A stretch of DNA of 58,330 bases. Origin: Pseudomonadota bacterium (GTDB lineage Bacteria > Oederibacteriota > Muellerivitia > Muellerivitales > Muellerivitaceae). The first letter of the stretch is position 1. Each line of letters opens with the position of its first letter. The stretch is taken from the NCBI GenBank assembly GCA_021324075.1, contig JAJPJW010000190.1:1-58330 (forward strand), given 5' to 3'. The translations under genes were made by a program, and so were the position numbers. The notes under the pieces were generated by a model. The model was not told where the DNA came from. It did no database searches and saw only the letters and a list, made by a program, of their open reading frames with translations. Below, piece by piece: positions 28,517-37,285 of this stretch.

Positions 28517-28923
28517 CTCACGTCCTTAACCGACTTCAATCGGTTTTCGCCCAAAAAATCTCGTATCAAAATGATTTTTGTTTTTAGGTTAATGAAATTT
28601 TACCGCTGGGTTTTGGGAATTTCGGTAAAGAAGGAGTAAAGGCGGCTAGATAGCAAAATCGAAAAAATTCATTGAACCGCTTCAAACGATGCAAAAGCGG
28701 TTTTACTCTCAGTTGAATCGTTGAAACAAATTGACCGAAAAACGTTTGAAGGGAAAACGGCATCATTCGATGGATGAAAAACTGAGCTTGATTAACCAAA
28801 AAACAAATCCAGAACCAAGGGAAATGCCGGCGTGCAACAAGGGGGCCGCCCTGCCGCAATCAAGAGGTTTAGAATGAATTTCCCCGCACTTCAATGGAAG
28901 AACGAATACGGGGAACTGCCGGA
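28517..28923. other. 407-bp intergenic region before surface gene A
   Basis: No convincing gene is present; the only sizeable ORF (minus strand 28584-28859) lacks recognisable features. Two hairpins are visible: AACCGCTT/AAGCGGTT at 28675-28702, and AACCGATTGAAGTCGGTT (minus strand, 28529-28546) directly before the start of surface gene A. The region is AT-richer than its surroundings and should carry that gene's promoter, but no clear -35/-10 pair was found. Confidence 0.5.
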
Positions 28924-29616
28924 TTATTTTTTGGGCGGGGCCAGTTTGTAACCCACTTGTGGAATCGTCTCGACGCGTCTTCCCTCCGGGCCGAGCTTGA
29001 CCCTGAGGTGGCCGATATGCACATCCACGACCTTGGGCACGATGGCCGTGGCAGGACCCCAGGCCATCTTCACGATCTCTTCCCGGGTAAAAGCCTTTCC
29101 GGGGTTGGCCAATAAGACACGCAAAATATCGAACTCCCGCAAGGTCAGCGGAAGCGGTTTGTCCACACACCAGGCTTCGTGGGAAGAAGGCGAAAGGGTG
29201 ATGTTGCCCGAGGTGATGCGGTCGTCCTTGGGCGTCAGGGGCTGGCTACGCCGCAGGATGGCCCGGGCTCGGGCCAGGAATTCCCTTTCATTAAAGGGTT
29301 TGGGCAGGTAGTCCTCCGCCCCCGCTTCCAGTCCCAACACGATATCCTCGGAAGATCCCCGGGCGGTCAGGATGAAGATCGGCAAGACGCGGTCTGGGTA
29401 ATCCTTCTTGATCGCCCGGCAAATATCAATGCCGTCCATATCCGGCAGTTCCAAGTCCAGGACCACCAGGTCGAAATCGGCCGACCCGACAACCTTGAGG
29501 GCCTCGCCCCCCCTGGCGACGGTGGTAACGCCGTAACCTTCCTTCAAAAAAAGGTCCCGTGTGATGAGGGCCACCGCCGGGTCGTCCTCCACCACTAGGA
29601 TGGATGTTTTACTCAT
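28924..29616 (-). CDS. OmpR-family response regulator
   Basis: The 230-residue protein has a receiver domain (1-~120) with the acidic pair in LVVEDDPAV, the phosphorylatable Asp in LVVLDLELPDMDG (~54) and Lys in YLPKPFN (~105), then a winged-helix DNA-binding domain (~135-230; LTLREFDILRVLL, VDVHIGHLRVKLG, GYKL). It is the last gene of the operon, 27 bp after the histidine kinase, and is its likely partner. Targets probably include the surrounding surface-protein genes, which is inference from position. Confidence 0.95.
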   Translation of the reverse strand: MSKTSILVVEDDPAVALITRDLFLKEGYGVTTVARGGEALKVVGSADFDLVVLDLELPDMDGIDICRAIKKDYPDRVLPIFILTARGSSEDIVLGLEAGAEDYLPKPFNEREFLARARAILRRSQPLTPKDDRITSGNITLSPSSHEAWCVDKPLPLTLREFDILRVLLANPGKAFTREEIVKMAWGPATAIVPKVVDVHIGHLRVKLGPEGRRVETIPQVGYKLAPPKK

Positions 29617-29643
29617 GCTTTTCCCCTTGCCGATCGGGCATTC

Positions 29644-31047
29644 TCAAAAACGCGCCGGTTGCTTGGGCAGGACCACCTTGAAGGTGCTGCCGGCCCCCAG
29701 GGCGCTTTCAACGGTGATCCTTCCCCCGTGGGCCTCCGCCAACCCCTTGACGATGGTCAACCCCAACCCGCTGCCTTGCCGGGCCGGAGAGCCGCTCGAC
29801 TGGTGCACGCGGTAAAACTTGTCGAAGACCAACCGTTGATGGGAGGGATCGATACCGATACCCGTATCCCGGACTTCCAAAACGAAATTGCCGTCCTCTT
29901 CCGAGAGGAGGATCTCCACTTCCCCCCGGGGGGTGAACTTAAGGGCGTTGGACAGAAGGTTTAGGACGATCTGCCGGAACATGGTCACGTCCGCCACCAG
30001 CGAAAGGTAGTTGCTTTTGCGGGTAAGGGTGAGTTTGAGCCCCTTTTCCGCGGCCTGGGGACGGTAGAGGTCCACCAGCTCCTTCACGTGGGCGTGGACG
30101 TCCACCGGTTCGGGATAGGGGTCCACCTTGGCCGCTTCGATGCGGGCGGTGGTCAGGAGGTTGTTGATGAAGGACGTCAGGTTGGCGGTGCTGTTGGAGA
30201 CCATCAACAGGTACTCGGACTGCTTTTCCGTCAGGGGCCCCGCGTCCCCGGCCTGGAGGAAATTGATGGCGCTGCGGATGGCGTGCAGAGGCGTGCCCAG
30301 GTCGTGGGTGACCCCGGAAATGAAATCCCGTTTCATTTCATCCAGTTCCTTGAGCTGGGTCACCATGGCGTTGAAATCCCGGGCCAGGTCCCCGATCTCG
30401 TCCTTCCGGCGGACCTCCACCAGCGAATCCAATTTGCCGGACCTGACCAGGTGGGTGCCGTCGCGGATCTTCCGCAAGGGGGCGGCCAATTGGCGCCCCA
30501 ACCCCAGGGAAAGCAGCAGGCCGATGACCAGCGCCGCGGCGCCGGCCTCCAGGCCCAGTTGGGCCCAAACCTTCGTCTGCTCGCCCAATTCCCTTTCCAG
30601 GGCCGATTGGGAATAAGCCAGCCAGACGCGCCCCGGCATCCCGTCGGGGGACCCCACGGCGGAGGTCCATTGCACCAGCCGCTCCCCGTCGGGGAGAAGG
30701 CGGAGGACGGGCGATTCGGGCCCGCCCTCCGCGGCCGGGAAGAAACCTTTTTGGAGGTTTTCAGGAAGGACCAGCCGGACTCCCGTCGCGGGATTGTAAT
30801 AGGCGGCGCAGGCCAGGTCCGGGTTCTTCAACGCCGACCGCATGAAATTCAGGACGGCCACGTCCTCGTGCTGAATCATGGATTCCTTGGCGGCCAGCGT
30901 GAAATCGGAGAGCTGTTGCACCTGGTGGAGCCTTGCCTGCTGCTGGTAAATCCTCCGGACCCCCCCATAGGCCAGGAAAAAGACGATGCAAAGGGAAAGG
31001 GCCACCACGCCGCTATGGCTGGCGAAAAAACGGGTCGCGAGCCTCAT
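29644..31047 (-). CDS. Membrane sensor histidine kinase
   Basis: The true start is ATG at 31047, whose ATGA overlaps the stop of the PorV-TPR gene; a longer in-frame extension to 31659 is only a shadow of that gene. The 467-residue product has TM1 (~13-34), a periplasmic sensor region (~35-165), TM2 (~168-192), HAMP (~193-245), HisKA with the phospho-acceptor in GVTHDLGTPLHAI and an HATPase domain with NALKFTP, DTGIGI and GSGLGLTIV. The first module's input is unknown; coupling to a PorV-like protein suggests it watches the outer-membrane export step. Confidence 0.95.
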   Translation of the reverse strand: MRLATRFFASHSGVVALSLCIVFFLAYGGVRRIYQQQARLHQVQQLSDFTLAAKESMIQHEDVAVLNFMRSALKNPDLACAAYYNPATGVRLVLPENLQKGFFPAAEGGPESPVLRLLPDGERLVQWTSAVGSPDGMPGRVWLAYSQSALERELGEQTKVWAQLGLEAGAAALVIGLLLSLGLGRQLAAPLRKIRDGTHLVRSGKLDSLVEVRRKDEIGDLARDFNAMVTQLKELDEMKRDFISGVTHDLGTPLHAIRSAINFLQAGDAGPLTEKQSEYLLMVSNSTANLTSFINNLLTTARIEAAKVDPYPEPVDVHAHVKELVDLYRPQAAEKGLKLTLTRKSNYLSLVADVTMFRQIVLNLLSNALKFTPRGEVEILLSEEDGNFVLEVRDTGIGIDPSHQRLVFDKFYRVHQSSGSPARQGSGLGLTIVKGLAEAHGGRITVESALGAGSTFKVVLPKQPARF

Positions 31048-32819
31048 TTCTTTTCCGTCCCTTCTTCCATCTTGACGCGCGTGATGTTGTTCAAAGCGTT
31101 CACGTTGAGGGGGTCGGTTTGGAGCACTTCCTGCCAATCCCTCAGGGCCGCTTCCGAGTCCCCGCCCGCATAGGCTTTCAGGCCGGCCTGTAAAAGCCCC
31201 CGCACCCGGGCCTGCTGGGAGTCGGAAAGCTGGGAGGCGGGACCGCTTTCCTCCTGGTTTTCCGCCAGGTTCTCCTGGGCCAGGGCATTGCCGGGGTCGG
31301 CCCTGAGCATTTCCTTCCAGGTTTGCCGGGCCAGGTCCAAGCGGCCCTTGCTGCGGTAAATTTCGGCCTCCACAGCCAGTTGCTGCATCTTGCGGTCCTC
31401 TTGTTCCGGGAGCGAAGCGGCCTTGCGGGAAAAGGCCTTGGCCACATATTGGAGGAAAGGATCGTCCGGGTAAAGGGCCCGTGCTTTCTTGATCCTCTCC
31501 AAGGCCCGGTCCTTCTGCCCTTTGCGCAGGAATTCGACGGATTTCTCCAGCAAATCCCTCACCCGGCCGTCGCTCAAGGCCCCCCGGGACACGGATTTCC
31601 GGGTCCGGTCCAGCCCTTCCTGGTACCGGGCTTCCCCCGGACTGAGCGAAAGGGCCCATTCATAATCCTTTTGGGCGTCCAAGTCGTCGCCCTGTTTCTC
31701 GGCCTGGACGCCCTCCTGGAAATAGGCCTCCGCCCTTTGGTGGTTGTACTGTTTGAGCGATTCCGCCCGGCCCTGGAGCACCGTGGGGTCGTTGGGCCTC
31801 AGTAGGTAGGCCTGTTGGTAGTACCAGAAGGCGTCCTTCCATTTTTGGGCTTGGGTGGCTTCCTTCCCTTTGCGCAGCAATTGGTTGAACACCCGTGATT
31901 CCCGGGAAGCGGTTTCCCAGGTGAACCCCACTTCCAAAAGGTGGCTTCCGGGTAGTCCGACACCGTTGATCGCGGGCGATTGGTTCCAGGAAAACTGGTA
32001 GGCGTAATCGATGGTCAGGCCCGTTGTCCGCCATCCAAAACCCAGGCTTCCCGTGGAGTCATCCCCCCCCGCCCGGAGCGCCACCCCCCATTGGGTGAAG
32101 TTCCATTCGGCGCCCGCCTGGGTGGAGAGGTTGCTCCCGTTCCAATCCTGGGACAAGTTGAGGATCAACTTGTCCTGCCCCACCGGCGGGCGGAAGGCCG
32201 CGCCGTAACGCAGGACCAAAGGCACCAGGTCCGTCCCCAGGACCCCCAGGTTGGGCTGGTTCAAATCCTCGCCCGAAACCCCCAGGCTCACCCAGGGAAA
32301 GGGGTCGAAGAGGGCGCCCGCCCCCACTGAAAAGGCCCCGGAGGAAACGTTGGAGGGATTAACCCCCGCCAGGGGGTCCTGCAGGGTGAACTGCTGGCGC
32401 AGGAAGGACAGGCTCAACCCCAGGCGAAGGGGGTGGAGGAAAGTCCCTTCGTCGAAACTTTTTCCGAAGGCGGCCTGGAGCCGGTCCTGCTGCAGCGTGG
32501 AAGCCCCGAAATGGTCCAGTGAAAAACCCAGGCCGTCCCCCGGGTCCAGCGGCAGGACGGCCGAAAGGTTTCCGGTGGAAAGGCCGTCCCCTCCAATGCC
32601 GGAAAAAAGGTTTTCGTACCGCGCCGAGACCTTGAACTGGATTTCCCCTCCCAATCCCGCCGGGTTGAAGGCCAGGCTGGAGGTGCCTTCGGGAAGGGCC
32701 ACCCCGTTGCCGCCCAAGGCCGCTTCCCGGGCGGGAACGCTGAAGTCCAGGAAGGCTGCGCCGCAGAGGCGGGGAAGGGTGAGGAAAAGCGCCAGGGCGG
32801 CGTAAAGGAAACGGGTCAT
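31044..32819 (-). CDS. PorV/PorQ-like outer-membrane barrel with C-terminal TPR domain
   Basis: The 591-residue protein has a signal peptide (cleavage near LCGA) and then a PorV/PorQ-type (UPF0164) barrel (~22-300) whose opening, SVPAREAALGGNGVALPEG followed by LAFNPAGLG, is the family hallmark. From ~305 to the end it carries TPR units (FWYYQQAYLLRPNDPTVLQG; EKSVEFLRKGQKDRALERI; WQEVLQTDPLNVNALNNI). PorV proteins shuttle C-terminal-domain cargo in type IX secretion; the TPR fusion is unusual. It overlaps the upstream secreted-protein gene and the downstream kinase by ATGA at both ends, so all are one operon. Confidence 0.88.
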   Translation of the reverse strand: MTRFLYAALALFLTLPRLCGAAFLDFSVPAREAALGGNGVALPEGTSSLAFNPAGLGGEIQFKVSARYENLFSGIGGDGLSTGNLSAVLPLDPGDGLGFSLDHFGASTLQQDRLQAAFGKSFDEGTFLHPLRLGLSLSFLRQQFTLQDPLAGVNPSNVSSGAFSVGAGALFDPFPWVSLGVSGEDLNQPNLGVLGTDLVPLVLRYGAAFRPPVGQDKLILNLSQDWNGSNLSTQAGAEWNFTQWGVALRAGGDDSTGSLGFGWRTTGLTIDYAYQFSWNQSPAINGVGLPGSHLLEVGFTWETASRESRVFNQLLRKGKEATQAQKWKDAFWYYQQAYLLRPNDPTVLQGRAESLKQYNHQRAEAYFQEGVQAEKQGDDLDAQKDYEWALSLSPGEARYQEGLDRTRKSVSRGALSDGRVRDLLEKSVEFLRKGQKDRALERIKKARALYPDDPFLQYVAKAFSRKAASLPEQEDRKMQQLAVEAEIYRSKGRLDLARQTWKEMLRADPGNALAQENLAENQEESGPASQLSDSQQARVRGLLQAGLKAYAGGDSEAALRDWQEVLQTDPLNVNALNNITRVKMEEGTEKK

Positions 32820-34075
32820 CGCATCACGGTAACGGTCCCTCGGCGCACCGTTCCATCCGATTCCAAGAGATAGAGATAGAGTCCGGAGGAAACGATGGCC
32901 CCTCCATCATCCCGGCCGTCCCATTGAACGTCCTGGCCGGGGGAAAAATCAAAGGACCGTATTTTCCGCCGACGCAAATCCGCGATCACCACTTGCCCCG
33001 CACCGTGTCCCGGCGGAAGGTTGAAATGGGCGGAGTGGTCCGTCGGGAGTTGGGGGGTAAAGGGATCGGGCCAAACGAAATGTCCCGGCGTGGGACTGGG
33101 GGTGCAGGTGGCCCCCGGATAGCCGCAAGGGGCGGGCGTCCAGGTTGGGCTGGGGGTGGCCGTGGGGGTGGGAGTGATGGTGAAAGTCCCAGTTGGCGTG
33201 GGACTGGAACTGGGGGTGGAAGTGACCGTGAAGGAAGGGCTGGCCGTGGGGGTCCGGGTGCCGGTGGGGGTGGGGCTGTCCGATGCCGTGGAAGATGCCG
33301 TCAAACTGGGCGTCCAGGTCGGGGTGGGAGTGGCGCTCCGCGTCGAAGTCGCGGTGGGAGTGTCGGAGGCAGTGGGGGAAAGGGTGAAACTGGGCGTGGA
33401 AGTAGGGGTAAAACTGGGCAGCGAACTCACACAAACATTGCCGAAAACGGCCGTGGAAGGCGAACTGTTGGAGCCGCTCCAAACGACCAACCCGTAAATA
33501 AGGTTGTTTCCGGCGAAATAAGGGCTATCCCCGCTCAGGTCGAAGGAAGGCGTGGGAAGGGGGGTCCAACTGGCCCCGTCGGTGGAAACGGAGGGATAAA
33601 GTACCAATCCCCTGTTTTGCAGCTGCAGCCAGTTGGGCGGCGCCGCCACTGTTTTGGATTCCAGCACGGTCAAAGCGGCGTCATTGGTCCGGTCGGCGAA
33701 TTGGGTGGTGGTCAGGGCCGGTCCCCTTATCCACAGCAGGCCGCCGTCGCCCCCCGCGCTGGTTCCCCCGCGGATGAAGATGCCCGCCACCGTATTTGTT
33801 CCCACGAAGCCGTTCACGCCTTGCAGTTGGGCTTGGATTTGGCCGTCCCCCGCCAAAGTGACATAGGCCGTCCCGGCGTTTTCGAACATTTGCGTCGTGG
33901 CGAATTGGCCCGTTCCGCTCAGGGTCACCAGACCCGAACCCGCGCTGAAATTACCAGAGCTCGAACCCCAACTGTCGGGTGTCAAGGTCGGAACAGGGCA
34001 TTGGGCCTCCACGGCCGGGGCCGCTAAAACCGATAAAAGAAAAAGAGAAAAACGGTGAAATTGACGAACCCCCAT
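32816..34075 (-). CDS. Secreted Thr/Pro-rich protein with FlgD/T9SS-like C-terminus
   Basis: ATG at 34075 has GGGAAGGGA just upstream and gives a signal peptide (residues ~5-24, cut near VEAQ), so it is preferred over an in-frame start at 34117. The 419-residue product then has a beta-sandwich domain resembling laminin-G/DUF1349-type lectin folds (~30-215), a Thr/Ser/Pro-rich linker (~220-320) and a C-terminal module (~325-419) with FVWPDPFTPQ, VQWDGRDDGGAIVSSGLYLY and a basic end (TVTVMR) like FlgD-Ig or T9SS type A sorting domains. It is the first gene of the four-gene operon and the likely cargo of the PorV-like protein. Confidence 0.85.
   Translation of the reverse strand: MGVRQFHRFSLFLLSVLAAPAVEAQCPVPTLTPDSWGSSSGNFSAGSGLVTLSGTGQFATTQMFENAGTAYVTLAGDGQIQAQLQGVNGFVGTNTVAGIFIRGGTSAGGDGGLLWIRGPALTTTQFADRTNDAALTVLESKTVAAPPNWLQLQNRGLVLYPSVSTDGASWTPLPTPSFDLSGDSPYFAGNNLIYGLVVWSGSNSSPSTAVFGNVCVSSLPSFTPTSTPSFTLSPTASDTPTATSTRSATPTPTWTPSLTASSTASDSPTPTGTRTPTASPSFTVTSTPSSSPTPTGTFTITPTPTATPSPTWTPAPCGYPGATCTPSPTPGHFVWPDPFTPQLPTDHSAHFNLPPGHGAGQVVIADLRRRKIRSFDFSPGQDVQWDGRDDGGAIVSSGLYLYLLESDGTVRRGTVTVMR
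33100..33420 (-). repeat. Thr/Ser/Pro-rich low-complexity coding tract
   Basis: The linker of the secreted protein consists of short degenerate units such as SPTPTGT, TATPSPT and SPTASDT. It has the same style as the tracts in the two giant paralogues, so the three genes share a linker type. Confidence 0.8.
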
Positions 34076-34300
34076 AGTCCCTTCCCGTGCTGGATTACCA
34101 TCCGGGTCCCGGCTCATAAGCGGGGTCCTTTCATAGGCCGTCCGGCGGGTCTTTTCCTAGGTTAACGGAATATAAAGGGATGCTTCGTTATAGATTTGGT
34201 AAAGGAAAACCCGCGGAAGGGTCGCACAAGAAACGGCCTCCTTCCAGACAAAGGAAGGCGGCTCCAATCCCAGACCAAATGAGGAGAAGGACGCCAGGGT

Positions 34301-37267
34301 TTAGTGAACGACCTGGACCTTGACCGTCCGGCGCTCCAGAAGCCCGCCGTGCGAATCCAAGACCTGAACCACCGCCAGGTAGGTACCGCTGGCCATACCC
34401 GAGGCATCCCAACTTACCTCATCGGCACCGGGGTACCCCGCCGTGGTCTTTACCCGTTCGCCGGCGAGGGTATAGACGGAAATATTTAAGGTCCAGGCGC
34501 CGGGGACATCGGCCCGAAAGGTGGTCACGCTGACGCCTTGCGAAAGGTTGAGCAGGTTAGGCCCAGCCACGACGCTGCCCGTGGACCGGGAGCCCGTCAC
34601 CACGATGCTCTGGCTCAAGTTCTGTATCGTTCCGTTCCCATTGTCCCAGTGGACCCCGATCTCGTAGGTTCCGTTCGTGACGATGGCCCCGGCATCATCC
34701 GTTCCATCCCAAACCAGGGTGACCACCCCCTGGGAGGTTTGAATGAGGATTTGGGCGCTGGAAACAGGGCTGGACGGGGTGGTTCCCGGCCTTATGAAAT
34801 TCGAGCTTACTTGGACCCCCGTCATTTGGGAGCCTGGAACGGCCAGTACCTGGGTGTAAAGGTGCCGGACCACTTCCCCGGCTTCGTTATAAACGCTGGC
34901 GCTGACCTGGGCATAAGGCCGGCTCACCGTCACCTTTTGGGAAACCGTGATGACATTCCCCGAGGGATCGGCGCTTTGCGCCGTGACGAAATAGGCGCCA
35001 TTGGTGGCGGGGTCCCCTGAGGCGGTGTTGCCGTTCCAGACCGCGACGGGGATGCCCGCCAAATAAACCGTGACCGCGCCGCTTGCCCCTGCCAGGTCCG
35101 TGATGCCCGCCGAACTTAAAGTGAGCGCGTTGATGGCCTGCATGTTTTGCTGCGTATAGAGGGTGGCCACCAACTCCCCGGCGGAGTTATAGACGGAGAT
35201 TTTGACCATATAACCGCCCAGTGCCGCCACTTGGGCGCTGGCTGTCAGCGGCGGGGCGCCTGGATAGGTGAGGACGGCGTTGTTGGTCAACGAGGTTCCG
35301 GCGGGTATCAAGTTGTTGATCTGGGCCTGGTAGGCAAGCTGGTAAGTGCCCGCCGGAAGGGCCCCCAGGGTCCACACCAATTGGTTGGTTCCGGAATTAT
35401 AGGCCGGGGCTGGAAGGGAGGAAGGGTTGCTGGCCACGGGCCCCAGGTAGGTCATTTGGGACGGCAGGCTGTCGGTGACAGACATTCCCGCTATGGTTGC
35501 GTTTAGATGCAGTGTCAGTGTGAATCCTATCGGCACCCCGGGTTCGGCTTGGGCCACGGAAGCCTGCTTCGAAAAGGCGATTTGGAAGGTGGCCGTGGGT
35601 GTGGAAGTGAAGCTGGGTGTTCCCGTGGGACTGGGCGTATCCGTCGTGCTAAACGTGGGCGTCCAGGTGGAAGTAAAGCTGGAGGTGGACGTCGAAGTTG
35701 CCGTCAGGGTGAAGGTGGGGCTGTTGGTGGGGGTAGCGCTGAAGCTGGCCGTCGGGGTGGCGGTGAAAGTTGCCGTAAAGGTGCGGGTGGCTGTAAGAGT
35801 AGCCGTAAAACTATCGGTGGCCGTGGCCGTAAGGGTTGGGCTATCCGTGGCCGTTTGGGTTGCCGTCTTGGTAGGCGTAGCTGTCGGTGTTTCGGAGGTA
35901 GTGGAGGTGGCCGTATCGGTTGGGGTGGAGGTGGCCGTGAAGCTGGGGGTGGCCGTAAAACTATGGGTGGGTGTGGCCGTGGCGGTAGGGCTTGCGGTAT
36001 CCGTAGTCGTTTGGGTTGCCGTCTTAGTGGCTGTAGCCGAGGGGGTTTCGGAGGCGGTAGAAGTGGCCGTGGCCGTCGCGGTCCAGCTGGACGTGGAACT
36101 GTTGGTGGGTGTGGAACTGCTCGTGGCGGTAGCGGTATTCGTCGGAGTTGAGGAAGGCGTGAACGAGTTGGTGGGGCTCAGCGTGCCTGTCAAGGTCGCC
36201 GTAAGGGTGGCGGTGCGGGTGGCCGTATCCGTAATGGTGGAGGTCGCCGTAGGGGTCGGGGTGAAAGTGCCGGTATCGGTGGTGGTTTGGGTGGCGGTGC
36301 GGGAGGCGGTGGCCGTAAAGCTGGACGTGGTGGTGGAAGTGGTGCTGGCCGTGGCCGTGGAGGAAGCTGTTGAGGTGGTGGTGGAACTCGCCGTCGAGGT
36401 GGCGGTACTGGAGGCGGTGGAGGAAGCGGTTGAAGTAGCGGAGGCTGTGGCGCTGGCCGTGGCAGTGGAAGTGGCACTGGAAGTACTTGTGCTGGAAGCG
36501 GTGAAAACAGCCGTGGCGGTGGGCGTTCCGCTGGGAGTGAAGGTGGGCGAGCACCCCCCCACGAAATTAGTGACGGCGTTGGAGTTCACCACGTTCCTTG
36601 TCCGCGGGGTGGGTGTATTGGTGGGGGTGCCCGTAATCGTGGAGGTATAAGTCAGGGTTGAGGTATTGGTGGGAGTGCGGCTATTGGTGGGGGTGGGAGT
36701 GTTCGTGGGGGTTGAAGTGTTGGTTCGTGTATTGGTAACCGTGGGCGTATTGGTGACCGTGCGGGTATTGGTGGGAGTCCTCGTGCTCGTGAGGGTTGGG
36801 GTGTTGGTGGGGGTAAAGGAAGCGGCCTGGAAAGTGGCCGTCAGGTTGGGAGTATCAGTCACCGTGGGGGTGTTAGTGAAAATCCGGGTATTGGTTGGCG
36901 TCCGGGTGTTCGTGATGGTGAAGGTATCGGTGATGGTGGGTGTATTGGTGGGAGTACCCGTGTTGGTGGGCGTACCCGTTGAGGTTCGGGTATTAGTAAA
37001 GGTACGTGTATTGGTGATCGTAGGTGTATGGGTCCGGGTATTGGTATTGGTAAGGGTGGGCGTGCTGGTCGGCGGGATGATTTCAGTGGGAAAAAGCGTC
37101 GAGGTAGGGGTTGGAACCTGGGCCAGGCCCTTATCAGCGGCTGCCAATAAAAGAAGGGCACTCAGTAGAAGGAAAAAGTATAGAGCGCGGCCGCGTGGCC
37201 CCTTGACCACAAGCCGAAGGCCGTTGAAGGTTGGATGCCCAGGTTTCAAATTGTTTTGCTGAGTCAT
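34301..37267 (-). CDS. Giant Thr-rich surface protein, paralogue B, C-terminal part
   Basis: ATG at 37267 is chosen because GAGGG lies six bases upstream; 37273 is an in-frame alternative. The 988-residue product has a ~30-residue n-region and a strong hydrophobic signal (~28-50), a Thr/Asn/Pro-rich stretch, the short bridge [14 protein letters not shown] (~225), a second Thr/Ser/Ala-rich tract, a DUF11-like domain (~560) and three FlgD-like Ig modules ([45 protein letters not shown]). The C-terminal ~430 residues are clearly homologous to paralogue A. The first ~225 residues have no counterpart in A. Probably exported and surface-located, by architecture. Confidence 0.85.
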   Translation of the reverse strand: MTQQNNLKPGHPTFNGLRLVVKGPRGRALYFFLLLSALLLLAAADKGLAQVPTPTSTLFPTEIIPPTSTPTLTNTNTRTHTPTITNTRTFTNTRTSTGTPTNTGTPTNTPTITDTFTITNTRTPTNTRIFTNTPTVTDTPNLTATFQAASFTPTNTPTLTSTRTPTNTRTVTNTPTVTNTRTNTSTPTNTPTPTNSRTPTNTSTLTYTSTITGTPTNTPTPRTRNVVNSNAVTNFVGGCSPTFTPSGTPTATAVFTASSTSTSSATSTATASATASATSTASSTASSTATSTASSTTTSTASSTATASTTSTTTSSFTATASRTATQTTTDTGTFTPTPTATSTITDTATRTATLTATLTGTLSPTNSFTPSSTPTNTATATSSSTPTNSSTSSWTATATATSTASETPSATATKTATQTTTDTASPTATATPTHSFTATPSFTATSTPTDTATSTTSETPTATPTKTATQTATDSPTLTATATDSFTATLTATRTFTATFTATPTASFSATPTNSPTFTLTATSTSTSSFTSTWTPTFSTTDTPSPTGTPSFTSTPTATFQIAFSKQASVAQAEPGVPIGFTLTLHLNATIAGMSVTDSLPSQMTYLGPVASNPSSLPAPAYNSGTNQLVWTLGALPAGTYQLAYQAQINNLIPAGTSLTNNAVLTYPGAPPLTASAQVAALGGYMVKISVYNSAGELVATLYTQQNMQAINALTLSSAGITDLAGASGAVTVYLAGIPVAVWNGNTASGDPATNGAYFVTAQSADPSGNVITVSQKVTVSRPYAQVSASVYNEAGEVVRHLYTQVLAVPGSQMTGVQVSSNFIRPGTTPSSPVSSAQILIQTSQGVVTLVWDGTDDAGAIVTNGTYEIGVHWDNGNGTIQNLSQSIVVTGSRSTGSVVAGPNLLNLSQGVSVTTFRADVPGAWTLNISVYTLAGERVKTTAGYPGADEVSWDASGMASGTYLAVVQVLDSHGGLLERRTVKVQVVH
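35590..37115 (-). repeat. Thr-rich low-complexity coding repeats of paralogue B
   Basis: Two tracts, 35590-36545 (T/A/S-rich) and 36605-37115 (T/N/R/P-rich), flank the conserved bridge at about 36553-36600. The two differ in unit composition, so they were probably acquired or amplified separately. Confidence 0.85.
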
Positions 37268-37285
37268 AAACATCCCTCGAATCGC

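Noticed and set aside
28584-28859. Minus-strand ORF of 91 codons in the intergenic gap
   Set aside because: No ribosome site, no recognisable motif and unusual composition; probably noncoding.
31048-31659. N-terminal extension of the histidine kinase ORF
   Set aside because: It has an unnatural Gly/Pro/Arg composition, lies inside the PorV-TPR gene in another frame, and the ATGA overlap gives a better start at 31047.
35590-37115. CRISPR-like array
   Set aside because: The repeats are degenerate, multiples of three and within an open reading frame; there are no unique spacers or cas genes.
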